In this document: positions 4,419-12,175 of the stretch, piece after piece
Layout of the letters: each line of letters opens with the position of its first letter
Position numbering within the stretch: position 1 is the stretch's first letter
Source of the DNA: an uncultured delta proteobacterium
Lineage (GTDB): Bacteria > Desulfobacterota > Syntrophorhabdia > Syntrophorhabdales > Syntrophorhabdaceae
DNA: 18,341 nucleotides
Assembly: GCA_903872255.1 (NCBI GenBank)
Contig: CAIQJW010000322.1
Coordinates: 1-18,341 of the forward strand
Direction: 5' to 3'
The notes under the pieces: model-generated
Database searches by the model: none
Told to the model about the DNA's origin: nothing
The model's input: the letters and a program-made list of their open reading frames with translations, nothing else
Translations under genes and position numbers: made by a program

Positions 4419-7046
4419 ATGGACAAAAACCGGTATCACCTGGAACAGCCGGAAGCACTGTATAAACATCTCGGCACCCGGCCTGAAGGCCTCACGGCGC
4501 AAGAAGCCGTCCAAAAACTTGACCAATTCGGTCCGAACGAATTAAAGGCAAAGAGAAAAAAAACACCTTTTATGATGTTCCTTGACCAATTCAAGGATTT
4601 CATGATCCTCATCCTGATAGCGGCTGCCGTAGTGGCGGGCGTAATCGGCGAATTAACAGACACGCTCATCATTATAGCAATTATTATCGCAAACGCGGTT
4701 ATCGGTTTCGTCCAGGAATACCGGGCGGAAAAGGCCATAGAGGCATTGAAGCAGATGGCGGCACCTACAGTCAACGTCCTGCGGGACGGCCGTGCCGAGT
4801 CGATCGCCTCCCGCGAGGTGGTGCCGGGTGATATTGTCCTTCTCGAAGCGGGGGCAATTATTCCTGCAGACATGCGGCTCATCGAGAACGCCCGGTTAAA
4901 GGTCGATGAAGCTGCGCTGACCGGGGAATCTGTACCCGTGGAAAAATCGACCGGCGAACTGTCGGACCCGGGGCTGTCAATTGGCGATAGGGTCAATATG
5001 GCGTATAAAGGAACGGTGGTCACATACGGCAGGGGTTCGGGTCTGGTCGTCGGCACGGGAATGGAGACGGAACTCGGCAATATAGCGTCCATGCTGCAGG
5101 ACGAGAACGAAGTGAGAACACCCCTTCAAAAACGTCTAACCGTATTTGGAAAGAACCTGGCAATCGTTATTCTCGTCATATGCGCGCTCGTCTTTCTGAT
5201 CGGCCTTTTACAGGGCGTAAAACCGCTTCTGATGCTTCTCACTGCCATTTCACTTGCCGTTGCGGCCATACCCGAGGCATTGCCCGCCGTGATCACGATA
5301 TCGCTCGCCCTCGGCGCGAAAAAAATGGTCAAAAAGAACGCCCTGATCAGACGGCTCCCTGCTGTTGAGACCCTGGGTTCTGTAACATATATCTGCTCCG
5401 ACAAAACAGGGACCCTCACGTACAACCGGATGACCGTCGAAGAGATATATGCGGAAGGCTTTGTCATTACAAGAACAGACCCAAAGATGCGTAATTTTGA
5501 GGAATTGATGATGGGGCTTGCCCTCAATAATGATTCCCGCGAAGGCAATGGCGGTTTTTTGGGTGATCCTACGGAAGTCGCCCTATATGTAATCGCCAGA
5601 GAAAACGGCTTCAAAAGGGAGGACACCGAAGCGAAATATCCGCGTATCGGGGAAATCCCTTTTGACTCCGACCGTAAATCCATGACAACAATTCACCGGC
5701 ATCCTGACGGACACTTTATCTCGTACACAAAAGGGGCATCCGACATGCTCCTTGAAAAGGCCAATTCTATGCTGGTAAACGGCAAAGCCGAGCCCGTTGC
5801 CAGGGACGAGATCCTGGCAGCCAACGATGACATGGCGAAAAGAGGCCTGCGTGTCCTGTGTATTGCAAAAAGAGAATGGGACGCCCTTCCCGAAGGCCTT
5901 CCCGTAAACGTGGTTGAAAATAACCTGATGATACTCGGCCTTGTCGGCATGATGGATCCTCCCCGCGAGGAGGCGAAACAGGCCGTACATCTGTGCAGGA
6001 CTGCCGGGATCAAGCCCGTTATGATAACAGGCGACCATCCCATTACAGCGGCCGCGATCGCAAAAAGGATCGGGATCCTCGAAGAAAATGGCCGTGTTAT
6101 CACGGGAAAAGAACTTGCAGAGATCCCCGATCATGAATTTGCGGAAAGAGTTGAAAATATTGCGGCATACGCCCGGGTGGCTCCCGAACAGAAATTGAAG
6201 ATCGTCAAGGCCCTTCAGGCCAGGCACCAGTTCGTTGCTATGACGGGTGACGGTGTCAACGATGCCCCCGCACTCAAGCGTGCCGATATCGGTGTCGCTA
6301 TGGGGATCACGGGAACTGATGTCTCTAAGGAGGCAGCGGCGATGATCCTTCTCGACGACAATTTTTCGACGATCGTGCAGGCAGTAAAGGAAGGCAGGAA
6401 AATTTATGACAATATCCGCAAATTTATACGGTACCTGCTTGCGACAAATACCGGCGAGATCCTGACCATATTTTTCGCCCAGCTTCTCGGTTTTCCTATT
6501 CCCCTCCTTCCCATACATATCCTCTGGATCAATCTGGTCACGGACAGCCTTCCGGCCCTTGCTTTATCGGTAGAGCCGGCAGAAGACGATGTCATGCAGC
6601 GGCCCCCGAGGGATCCAGGCGAAAGCATATTCGCCCACGGCCTCGGCATCCAGACCATCTGGGTGGGAACCCTCATGGCCGCTCTCGTGCTTTCCGTACA
6701 GTACGTTTCTATGAATTTAGATAACGGGAAATGGCAGACTATGGTCTTTACGGTGCTGTGCTTTACGCAGCTCGCCAACGCGCTCGCAGTGCGGTCAGAT
6801 AAAAAATCACTTTTCCAGCAGGGGTTACTTTCAAATAAAGCTATGCTGGGTGCAGTGATCTTATCCGTTCTCATGCAGCTTGCCGTAATATACATTGCTC
6901 CGCTTAACGGAATTTTTAAAACACAGCCTTTGACCCTCGGGGAACTGGCGGCATGTGCGGGGATTTCGGCAATAGTCTTCGTTGCGGTCGAGATCGAGAA
7001 ACTGATACGCCGGGCAATGACCGGGCGCAAAAAGGCTCATAATTGA
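4419..7046 (+). CDS. P2-type cation ATPase, probable Mn2+/Ca2+ efflux pump
   Basis: An 875-residue P-type ATPase of the SERCA/PMR1-like branch, in the inner membrane. An N-terminal cation-ATPase domain (about 1-75) precedes M1-M2. The actuator motif TGES is at 168-171 and PEALP in M4 at 285-289. The phosphorylated Asp328 lies in DKTGTLT, MITGDHP is at about 535-541, and TGDGVNDAP at 609-617. M5 Asn677 and Glu680 and M6 Asn705 and Asp709 match SERCA ion ligands. The M8 position of SERCA Glu908 appears to be Gln784, suggesting one ion per cycle. The Mn2+ riboswitch upstream makes Mn2+ export the leading hypothesis, although the motifs alone fit Ca2+. GGAAAGGGAG precedes the ATG. Confidence 0.93.
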   Translation: MDKNRYHLEQPEALYKHLGTRPEGLTAQEAVQKLDQFGPNELKAKRKKTPFMMFLDQFKDFMILILIAAAVVAGVIGELTDTLIIIAIIIANAVIGFVQEYRAEKAIEALKQMAAPTVNVLRDGRAESIASREVVPGDIVLLEAGAIIPADMRLIENARLKVDEAALTGESVPVEKSTGELSDPGLSIGDRVNMAYKGTVVTYGRGSGLVVGTGMETELGNIASMLQDENEVRTPLQKRLTVFGKNLAIVILVICALVFLIGLLQGVKPLLMLLTAISLAVAAIPEALPAVITISLALGAKKMVKKNALIRRLPAVETLGSVTYICSDKTGTLTYNRMTVEEIYAEGFVITRTDPKMRNFEELMMGLALNNDSREGNGGFLGDPTEVALYVIARENGFKREDTEAKYPRIGEIPFDSDRKSMTTIHRHPDGHFISYTKGASDMLLEKANSMLVNGKAEPVARDEILAANDDMAKRGLRVLCIAKREWDALPEGLPVNVVENNLMILGLVGMMDPPREEAKQAVHLCRTAGIKPVMITGDHPITAAAIAKRIGILEENGRVITGKELAEIPDHEFAERVENIAAYARVAPEQKLKIVKALQARHQFVAMTGDGVNDAPALKRADIGVAMGITGTDVSKEAAAMILLDDNFSTIVQAVKEGRKIYDNIRKFIRYLLATNTGEILTIFFAQLLGFPIPLLPIHILWINLVTDSLPALALSVEPAEDDVMQRPPRDPGESIFAHGLGIQTIWVGTLMAALVLSVQYVSMNLDNGKWQTMVFTVLCFTQLANALAVRSDKKSLFQQGLLSNKAMLGAVILSVLMQLAVIYIAPLNGIFKTQPLTLGELAACAGISAIVFVAVEIEKLIRRAMTGRKKAHN

Positions 7047-7079
7047 TTTTGGAGAATTGGTTCCGTTATACTTGAGATT

Positions 7080-8060
7080 ATGGAAGACAAAGTAAGAAAT
7101 GCCTATGTAGCCTATTTCGATGTCCTGGGATTCACATCGCGTTTTTTGTCCGGAGATCTCCAGAACAGGTATGAAAAGCTTGTCGATGCCATCGACAGGG
7201 TCAAGGATGACGATATAACATGCTTTCTCTTCTCTGACAGCATCGTCATTACCTCCCGGTCATTTGCCAAGGTCAGGGAAACGGCCCGTTCCATTTACAC
7301 ATGGGGGATACTCAACGACTTCTGGCTAAGGGGCGCAATCGCTCACGGGGGCCTGACAACACTTGATTTCTCAAGCTTCGTTACCCGCAACAGGGTAGTG
7401 CTCCCTTTCCTCGGGGAGGGGTATCTCAAGGCATATAAACTTGAATCAACCCTCAATATATCAGGAATCGCACTCGACAATATCTTCTTCGAGCCGGGAA
7501 AAGAATGCGCGGCGCTCAAAAAAGAGGCTGATTACGTCTCATACGAAGAATACCTGCCCAAACGGGGATTCGAGGACGAAAAACTCCTTCTGCTTCCCGA
7601 GGAGGGCTCGCTCAAACAGATCGTCGATACGCTGTACTTTGAAGAAATGCTGAAATCTCACGTAAATGATATCGATAAGTACATCAATACATTTATCTTC
7701 TTCATCGAGACGCTGCTGAAGACAGCCGACGACGAGACCGTCGTCAGGTTTCTGGAAAATATGCTCAAGCAGCTTGAAATGCACGGAAGCCATGTGCTTA
7801 TCCCGAGCAAGATTATCATTGTCTTTGTTGCCGTTATTGAAGGGCTTATCAGGCGCTTCCGGTCGCGGGCTTTAGGTGGTTCAGGCCCCAATCCTCAGGA
7901 AATGCTCGAAACGTACGTGGGCAATATCCTCGGCAGCCTCAAGGTGCAGGGTTACCTGCCTACATTTGTCGACTATGTGCTCGAATACGATAAAAAACGG
8001 CATAGCACGGTCTATCAGGATATCAACAAACTACGGGCGGACTGGTCAGGCTTTATCTAA
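7080..8060 (+). CDS. Uncharacterised class III nucleotide cyclase-like protein
   Basis: A 326-residue soluble protein starting 33 bp after the ATPase stop, probably co-transcribed, with a weak ribosome binding site. Its first 135 residues follow the motif order of class III cyclases. AYFDVLGF (Asp14) resembles the metal-binding 'FADIxGFT'. FSDSIVI (Asp53) matches the second metal motif, 39 residues later. WLRGAIAHGG (83-91) resembles 'RxGIHTG'. GYLKAYKLESTLNISGIALD (114-133) resembles 'VNxAxRLExxxxxGxIxxS'. In the last motif the transition-state Asn and Arg of true cyclases align with Leu and Lys, so ordinary cyclase activity is doubtful. Residues about 150-326 are helical and unassigned. I know of no established function for this family; the fold relationship is inferred. 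Confidence 0.7.
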   Translation: MEDKVRNAYVAYFDVLGFTSRFLSGDLQNRYEKLVDAIDRVKDDDITCFLFSDSIVITSRSFAKVRETARSIYTWGILNDFWLRGAIAHGGLTTLDFSSFVTRNRVVLPFLGEGYLKAYKLESTLNISGIALDNIFFEPGKECAALKKEADYVSYEEYLPKRGFEDEKLLLLPEEGSLKQIVDTLYFEEMLKSHVNDIDKYINTFIFFIETLLKTADDETVVRFLENMLKQLEMHGSHVLIPSKIIIVFVAVIEGLIRRFRSRALGGSGPNPQEMLETYVGNILGSLKVQGYLPTFVDYVLEYDKKRHSTVYQDINKLRADWSGFI

Positions 8061-8070
8061 ACAAAATAGT

Positions 8071-8088
8071 TCCATGATCCATGTTCCA
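8071..8088. repeat. Short heptamer repeat, unit TCCATGA/T
   Basis: TCCATGA, TCCATGT and TCCA lie in tandem in the gap after the cyclase-like gene. It is a third, minimal example of 7-bp periodicity in an intergenic gap of this window, with a unit unrelated to the other two. At 2.6 copies it could be chance. Confidence 0.4.
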
Positions 8089-8183
8089 GGTAAACGGAAG
8101 ACATATATTTAGGAAAAATGTACTTTAGCGGTCTCAAGCTATGTTACGATCAGGTTAACGACGGCGTCAAAGGAATATTTGTC

Positions 8184-8663
8184 GTGAATGAACCCTCCGG
8201 AAATGAAATGGATGACATGGACAGAAAATTGCTCGATCTGCTGCAGGAGGAATTCCCGCTTGCCGAAATGCCGTTTCTTGAGATCGGCGAGAAGATGGGA
8301 ATGACCGGGAATGAGGTGAAGGCAAGAATAGAGAGACTCAAAGCCAAGGGTTATATCCGAAGGATAGGCCCCGTTCTCGACGCAAAGAAGCTGGGTTATC
8401 GCAGCCTGCTCTGCGCCGCGGCCGTGAGGCCCGATATTATCGAGGAATTTGCGTATGCAGTCAATGCCGAACCTTCCGTTACCCATAATTACGAACGCGA
8501 TGGTGCGCTTAACCTCTGGTTTACCGTGACAATGAAAACTGAGAACGATATCGATAAATTCCTGAAGGGCATTGAGGATAAATTTTCTATCACGATCCAC
8601 CGGTTCCCCGAAAAAAGGACATTCAAGATCAGAACCCGGTTCATAATGGGCGAAACAGTTTAA
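8184..8663 (+). CDS. Siroheme decarboxylase-like protein (AhbA/AhbB/NirD-H family)
   Basis: A 159-residue Lrp/AsnC-fold protein. The N-terminal winged helix (MDRKLLDLLQEEFPL through IERLKAKGYIRRIGPV) is followed by a ligand-binding domain. That domain carries SVTHNYERDGALNLWFTV, the signature of siroheme decarboxylases and the haem d1 proteins NirD/L/G/H. Family members remove two acetate carboxyls from siroheme to give 12,18-didecarboxysiroheme. AhbA and AhbB act as a heterodimer; only one subunit is encoded here, and which one cannot be told. The GTG start at 8184 has AAAGGA nine bases upstream. The in-frame ATG at 8118 would add 22 residues but has its AGGA only three bases away. polA follows 19 bp later, so they may be co-transcribed. 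Confidence 0.82.
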   Translation: MNEPSGNEMDDMDRKLLDLLQEEFPLAEMPFLEIGEKMGMTGNEVKARIERLKAKGYIRRIGPVLDAKKLGYRSLLCAAAVRPDIIEEFAYAVNAEPSVTHNYERDGALNLWFTVTMKTENDIDKFLKGIEDKFSITIHRFPEKRTFKIRTRFIMGETV

Positions 8664-8682
8664 TTGCGGTCAGGAAGGACAC

Positions 8683-11226
8683 ATGACAGAAACAGATGCC
8701 GTCACATATAAGCGGGTATACCTCGTCGATGGAAATTCATATTTGTACCGCGCCTTTTACGCAACACCGCACCTGTCGAATTCACGCGGATTTCCGACAA
8801 ATGCGGTCTATGCATTTGTCAGCATGATAAAAAAATTGCGCAACAGCGAGAATCCCGACATCCTTATTATTATCTTTGATTCAAAGGGCCCGTCATTCAG
8901 GGAAGAGATCTCGGCGCAATACAAGGCGCAGCGCCCCCCGATGCCTGACAATCTTTCCCTGCAGGTCCCGGTCGTAAAAGAAATAATCGGCGCCCTTGGC
9001 CTGCCGGTCCTGGAAAAAGAAGGTTTCGAGGCAGACGATATCATAGCCACCCTGACGGAACATCTCAAGGCGCACGATGACGTCATGACGTTTATCGTGA
9101 CGAGCGACAAGGACATGATGCAGCTCGTCGGGGAAAAGGTCAGGATCCTCGACTCCATGAAGAACCTTGTCATCGGCGAGGCCGAGGTCAGGGAAAAGTT
9201 CGGCATTGCTCCCGGGAATATGGTCGACTATCTCGCATTGTGCGGAGATACGTCGGATAACATCCCCGGCGTGCCGGGCATTGGCGAAAAAACAGCCCGC
9301 GATCTTGTCGGAACAATGGGGTCAATTGACAACATCTACGGCCATATCGAGGAAATCGGCAAAAAGGCCGTTAAAGAAAGGTTACTGGCCGGCCGGGAAA
9401 AGGCCGAGATGAGCAGGAAACTGGCCACGTTGAGATATGACGTCCCCATCGAAACGAATATCGAGGTACTCTGCGGCCAGACGGAAAATCTCGAAGAGCT
9501 CCGAAGAATTTACAGAGAACTCGAATTTACGGCCCTGTACCGGGAGATCAAGGTCGCGGCGGGGCAAAAGAAAGAACTGAAAGAGAAGGCCCTCAGCGAT
9601 CTGATATATGACCACATATATATCGCCGCGGCATTCCAGGGAAAAAATGCCGGCACCTTTCGCATCGATGCATTTGCTGCATTCGACGGTGAAGGGGTAT
9701 TTTTCTCGATGCTGGAATCCGACCTTATCACGATATTGTCTCAAGCAAAGGAGATCATTACCCACAATCTGAAACCGCTCGCCATTACAGCGGGTGATCA
9801 GCTGCGCGAAAAGAAACTTTTCGACACCATGCTCGCGGCATATCTTGTAAATCCGCTGAGAAAAGACTTCACTCTCGGACATATGCTGGAGGAATATTGT
9901 GATGTTGCCCCTGCCGAAATGGATGCGGCATTGTCCCTTCGCGACATGGCGGCATGCCTTCCCGGCCTTGCCGATACGCTTCGTGCACAACTTGGAGAGC
10001 TTGATCTTTCTGATCTTTATTTTGGAACAGAATTGCCGCTCGTTGAAGTCCTTGCCGATATGGAAATTGCCGGGGTCAGGGTGGACAGGCGCAAGCTCGG
10101 CGAACTGTCGCGGGATTTCGATCAGCGTCTGACGCGGATAATAAAGGATATCTACGTACATTCGGATGGCCCGTTCAACATTAATTCCCCTCAGCAGTTA
10201 TGCCGCGTTCTTTTCGACACGCTGGGACTGACGCCTGTCAGGAAAACAAAAACAGGATATTCAACGGATACGGGGGTCCTGGAAATTCTTTCCGAAAGCC
10301 ATCCTCTTCCGGCCATGATACTTGAATACCGGTCGCTAACAAAACTCAAAAACACGTATATTGACGTATTGCCGACCCTTATCAATCCCGGGACAGGACG
10401 GATACACACGACATTCAACCAGATGGTGGCTGCCACGGGGCGCCTGTCAAGCAGCGACCCTAACCTTCAAAATATCCCGATACGCGGAGTGGAAGGCCTG
10501 AAAATACGCGAATCCTTTATACCCGCCGACGGGTGCCTCCTTCTGTCCTCCGATTATTCGCAGATAGAGCTTCGGGTGCTTGCGCACCTGTCGCGGGACC
10601 AGGAGCTTATCGATACGTTTCACAGGAATGAGGACATTCATGCACGGGTAGCCGCAAATGTCTTTGGAGTAGCAACCGATTTAGTCACCGCCGATATGCG
10701 CCGGGCAGCGAAGGTCATTAATTTTGGGATCATATACGGGATGAGCGCCTTCGGCCTGTCGAAAGAACTCGGGGTCGGCCAGAGGGAGGCGCAGAAATAT
10801 ATCGACAACTACTTTGAGCGCCACAAGGCCGTAAGGGCTTTTATGGATGGCATTAAAGAAAGCGCCCGGGAAAAGGGGTACGTGAGAACGCTCCTCGGCA
10901 GGATGCGGTTCATACCCGAAATCAATAACAGCGATCCGACAGTAAGGCAGCTTGGGGAAAGGGCCGCGATGAACACCCCCATCCAGGGAACGGCCGCAGA
11001 TATTATCAAAGCCGCCATGATCAACATACACCGCGTAATCCGGCAGCAAGGATTTAAATCGAGGCTAATCCTTCAGATACACGATGAACTGCTTTGTCAA
11101 ATAACTCAAGAAGAAGCCGCGGACATGATCGAACTCGTCCGCCACGAAATGGAGAATGTCGTTGTGCTTGATGTTCCCCTTATCGTTTCCATCGGAACGG
11201 GGCATAATTGGGCCGAGGCCCATTGA
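8683..11226 (+). CDS. polA: DNA polymerase I
   Basis: An 847-residue family A polymerase for Okazaki fragment maturation and repair, preceded by AGGAAGG. The 5'-3' exonuclease/flap domain (about 10-290) has VDGNSYLYRAF, EADDIIATL, TSDKDMMQL and the helix-hairpin-helix GVPGIGEKTA. The middle 3'-5' exonuclease-like region (about 300-440) lacks the DxE motif and the later Asp motifs, so proofreading is probably lost, as in Taq-type enzymes. The polymerase domain has Asp624 in motif A (SSDYSQIELR), Lys677 in motif B (KVINFGIIYG) and Asp801 in motif C (IHDE). The last 47 bases overlap the convergent yihY gene. It is 19 bp downstream of the siroheme-decarboxylase-like gene. Confidence 0.98.
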   Translation: MTETDAVTYKRVYLVDGNSYLYRAFYATPHLSNSRGFPTNAVYAFVSMIKKLRNSENPDILIIIFDSKGPSFREEISAQYKAQRPPMPDNLSLQVPVVKEIIGALGLPVLEKEGFEADDIIATLTEHLKAHDDVMTFIVTSDKDMMQLVGEKVRILDSMKNLVIGEAEVREKFGIAPGNMVDYLALCGDTSDNIPGVPGIGEKTARDLVGTMGSIDNIYGHIEEIGKKAVKERLLAGREKAEMSRKLATLRYDVPIETNIEVLCGQTENLEELRRIYRELEFTALYREIKVAAGQKKELKEKALSDLIYDHIYIAAAFQGKNAGTFRIDAFAAFDGEGVFFSMLESDLITILSQAKEIITHNLKPLAITAGDQLREKKLFDTMLAAYLVNPLRKDFTLGHMLEEYCDVAPAEMDAALSLRDMAACLPGLADTLRAQLGELDLSDLYFGTELPLVEVLADMEIAGVRVDRRKLGELSRDFDQRLTRIIKDIYVHSDGPFNINSPQQLCRVLFDTLGLTPVRKTKTGYSTDTGVLEILSESHPLPAMILEYRSLTKLKNTYIDVLPTLINPGTGRIHTTFNQMVAATGRLSSSDPNLQNIPIRGVEGLKIRESFIPADGCLLLSSDYSQIELRVLAHLSRDQELIDTFHRNEDIHARVAANVFGVATDLVTADMRRAAKVINFGIIYGMSAFGLSKELGVGQREAQKYIDNYFERHKAVRAFMDGIKESAREKGYVRTLLGRMRFIPEINNSDPTVRQLGERAAMNTPIQGTAADIIKAAMINIHRVIRQQGFKSRLILQIHDELLCQITQEEAADMIELVRHEMENVVVLDVPLIVSIGTGHNWAEAH

Positions 11227-12064
11227 CCGGAACCCGCGACGAGACCGCGAGCAATTCGGCGCAGGCGATAAAAACAAATACCGAAAAATAGATCCAGAAA
11301 AGGAAGGCCAGGAATACACCGTATGCGCCGAAAAATGCCGTGAACCGTCCTATGTAAAGGACAAAATACTGGAAGAAATACTTTCCTGCATGCCACAGCA
11401 CAGCTCCGAGTAAAGCCGCAAAGAAAAGTTTCTTTTTGTCTCTGACCGGCGTGAGAAAATAATAAAGGAACAAGAACATCCCGGTGACGAGCAGAAGGTC
11501 CATGACGGAAAAAGAAACCCTGGTCATAAACCCGCCGAGTGTTTTCAACACTTTTACCTGAATGATCAGCGAAAAAACGAAGCTGAAAAAGATCAGCGTC
11601 TGTATGAAGGCGAAACTCAATGTAAGAAAAATTTCCTCCTGTTTGCCCTTGATAAACCCCTTGCGGACCGTCCCGAAAATCATCTGAAATGCCGGTCGCA
11701 TCACCGCAAAAAGACGTGACGTGAACAGAAGGAGGAAGAGAAGGCCTAAGGGACCCGACAGACGCTTCGACAGGGATATGAGATTCAATTCCCTGAGGAG
11801 TTTTTTCACGATGACAGCATTATAAGGCTCCGGGATTATGCTCGCTATGTACCTCTCCATATGCGCTGCCGGGTGGCTCATATCGATAACATAGCCGATG
11901 ATGAAAAGGGAAAAAAGTGTGAATGGAATAAAGGTCAGCAGGATATAAAAGGAAATAGACGATACCATGATGTTGGCGTGATCCGCCTGGTATTTTTTGA
12001 AGACCTTCTTTATCGTGGAGAAGACGCGCCCCGTCATATCCCGGCAATTATTTACAATGTTCAT
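11180..12064 (-). CDS. YihY/BrkB family inner-membrane protein
   Basis: A 294-residue integral membrane protein of the YihY/virulence factor BrkB family, with about six hydrophobic segments. ISFYILLTFIPFTLFSLFII (near residue 40) is characteristic of the first helix region. It continues with GPLGLLFLLLFTSRLFAVMR and ends in FGAYGVFLAFLFWIYFSVFVFIACAELLA. Despite old 'ribonuclease BN' labels in this family, no nuclease motif is present; a transport-like role is suspected but unproven. Neither the ATG at 12064 nor the in-frame ATG at 12037 has a clear ribosome binding site. A TATAAT at 12070-12075 would put the transcript start at about 12063 and favour 12037. The 3' end overlaps polA by 47 bp, tail to tail. 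Confidence 0.88.
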   Translation of the reverse strand: MNIVNNCRDMTGRVFSTIKKVFKKYQADHANIMVSSISFYILLTFIPFTLFSLFIIGYVIDMSHPAAHMERYIASIIPEPYNAVIVKKLLRELNLISLSKRLSGPLGLLFLLLFTSRLFAVMRPAFQMIFGTVRKGFIKGKQEEIFLTLSFAFIQTLIFFSFVFSLIIQVKVLKTLGGFMTRVSFSVMDLLLVTGMFLFLYYFLTPVRDKKKLFFAALLGAVLWHAGKYFFQYFVLYIGRFTAFFGAYGVFLAFLFWIYFSVFVFIACAELLAVSSRVPVNGPRPNYAPFRWKR

Positions 12065-12069
12065 TATCT

Positions 12070-12098
12070 ATTATATAACGAAAATAGGTAATAGGTAA
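12070..12098 (-). promoter_or_regulatory. Putative yihY promoter, -35 provided by heptamer repeat
   Basis: On the minus strand TTACCT (12098-12093), a 17-bp spacer and a perfect TATAAT (12075-12070) lie immediately ahead of yihY. The -35-like box falls inside the direct heptamer array. The -35 match is only 3 of 6, so this is tentative. Confidence 0.38.
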
Positions 12099-12118
12099 TG
12101 GGTTATAGGTAATAGGAA
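12084..12118. repeat. Heptamer array, unit ATAGGTA, 5 degenerate copies
   Basis: The five 7-bp units are ATAGGTA, ATAGGTA, ATGGGTT, ATAGGTA and ATAGGAA. The array fills the gap upstream of yihY and is followed, after 32 bp, by an inverted array. The unit is unrelated to that at 2674, but the period and overall plan are the same. Confidence 0.85.
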
Positions 12119-12150
12119 TACCAGGGACAGTCTACAGGATGTTTGTTTTC

Positions 12151-12171
12151 CCCATAACCCATAACCTCTAA
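12151..12171. repeat. Inverted heptamer array, unit CCCATAA
   Basis: CCCATAA occurs twice and is followed by the variant CCTCTAA. The reverse complement, TTATGGG, is a rotation of ATGGGTT, the third unit of the array at 12084-12118, so the two are inverted relatives. The array ends 4 bp before the stop codon of the ABC permease gene. Confidence 0.8.
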
Positions 12172-12175
12172 TCAT

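Noticed and set aside
4044..4526. 160-codon minus-strand reading frame across the riboswitch
   Set aside because: It is antisense to a conserved riboswitch and to the start of the ATPase, and has no ribosome binding site or recognisable motif.
5583..6518. 311-codon minus-strand reading frame inside the ATPase gene
   Set aside because: It is a shadow of the ATPase coding frame, with no family motif and many rare-looking Cys/His runs.
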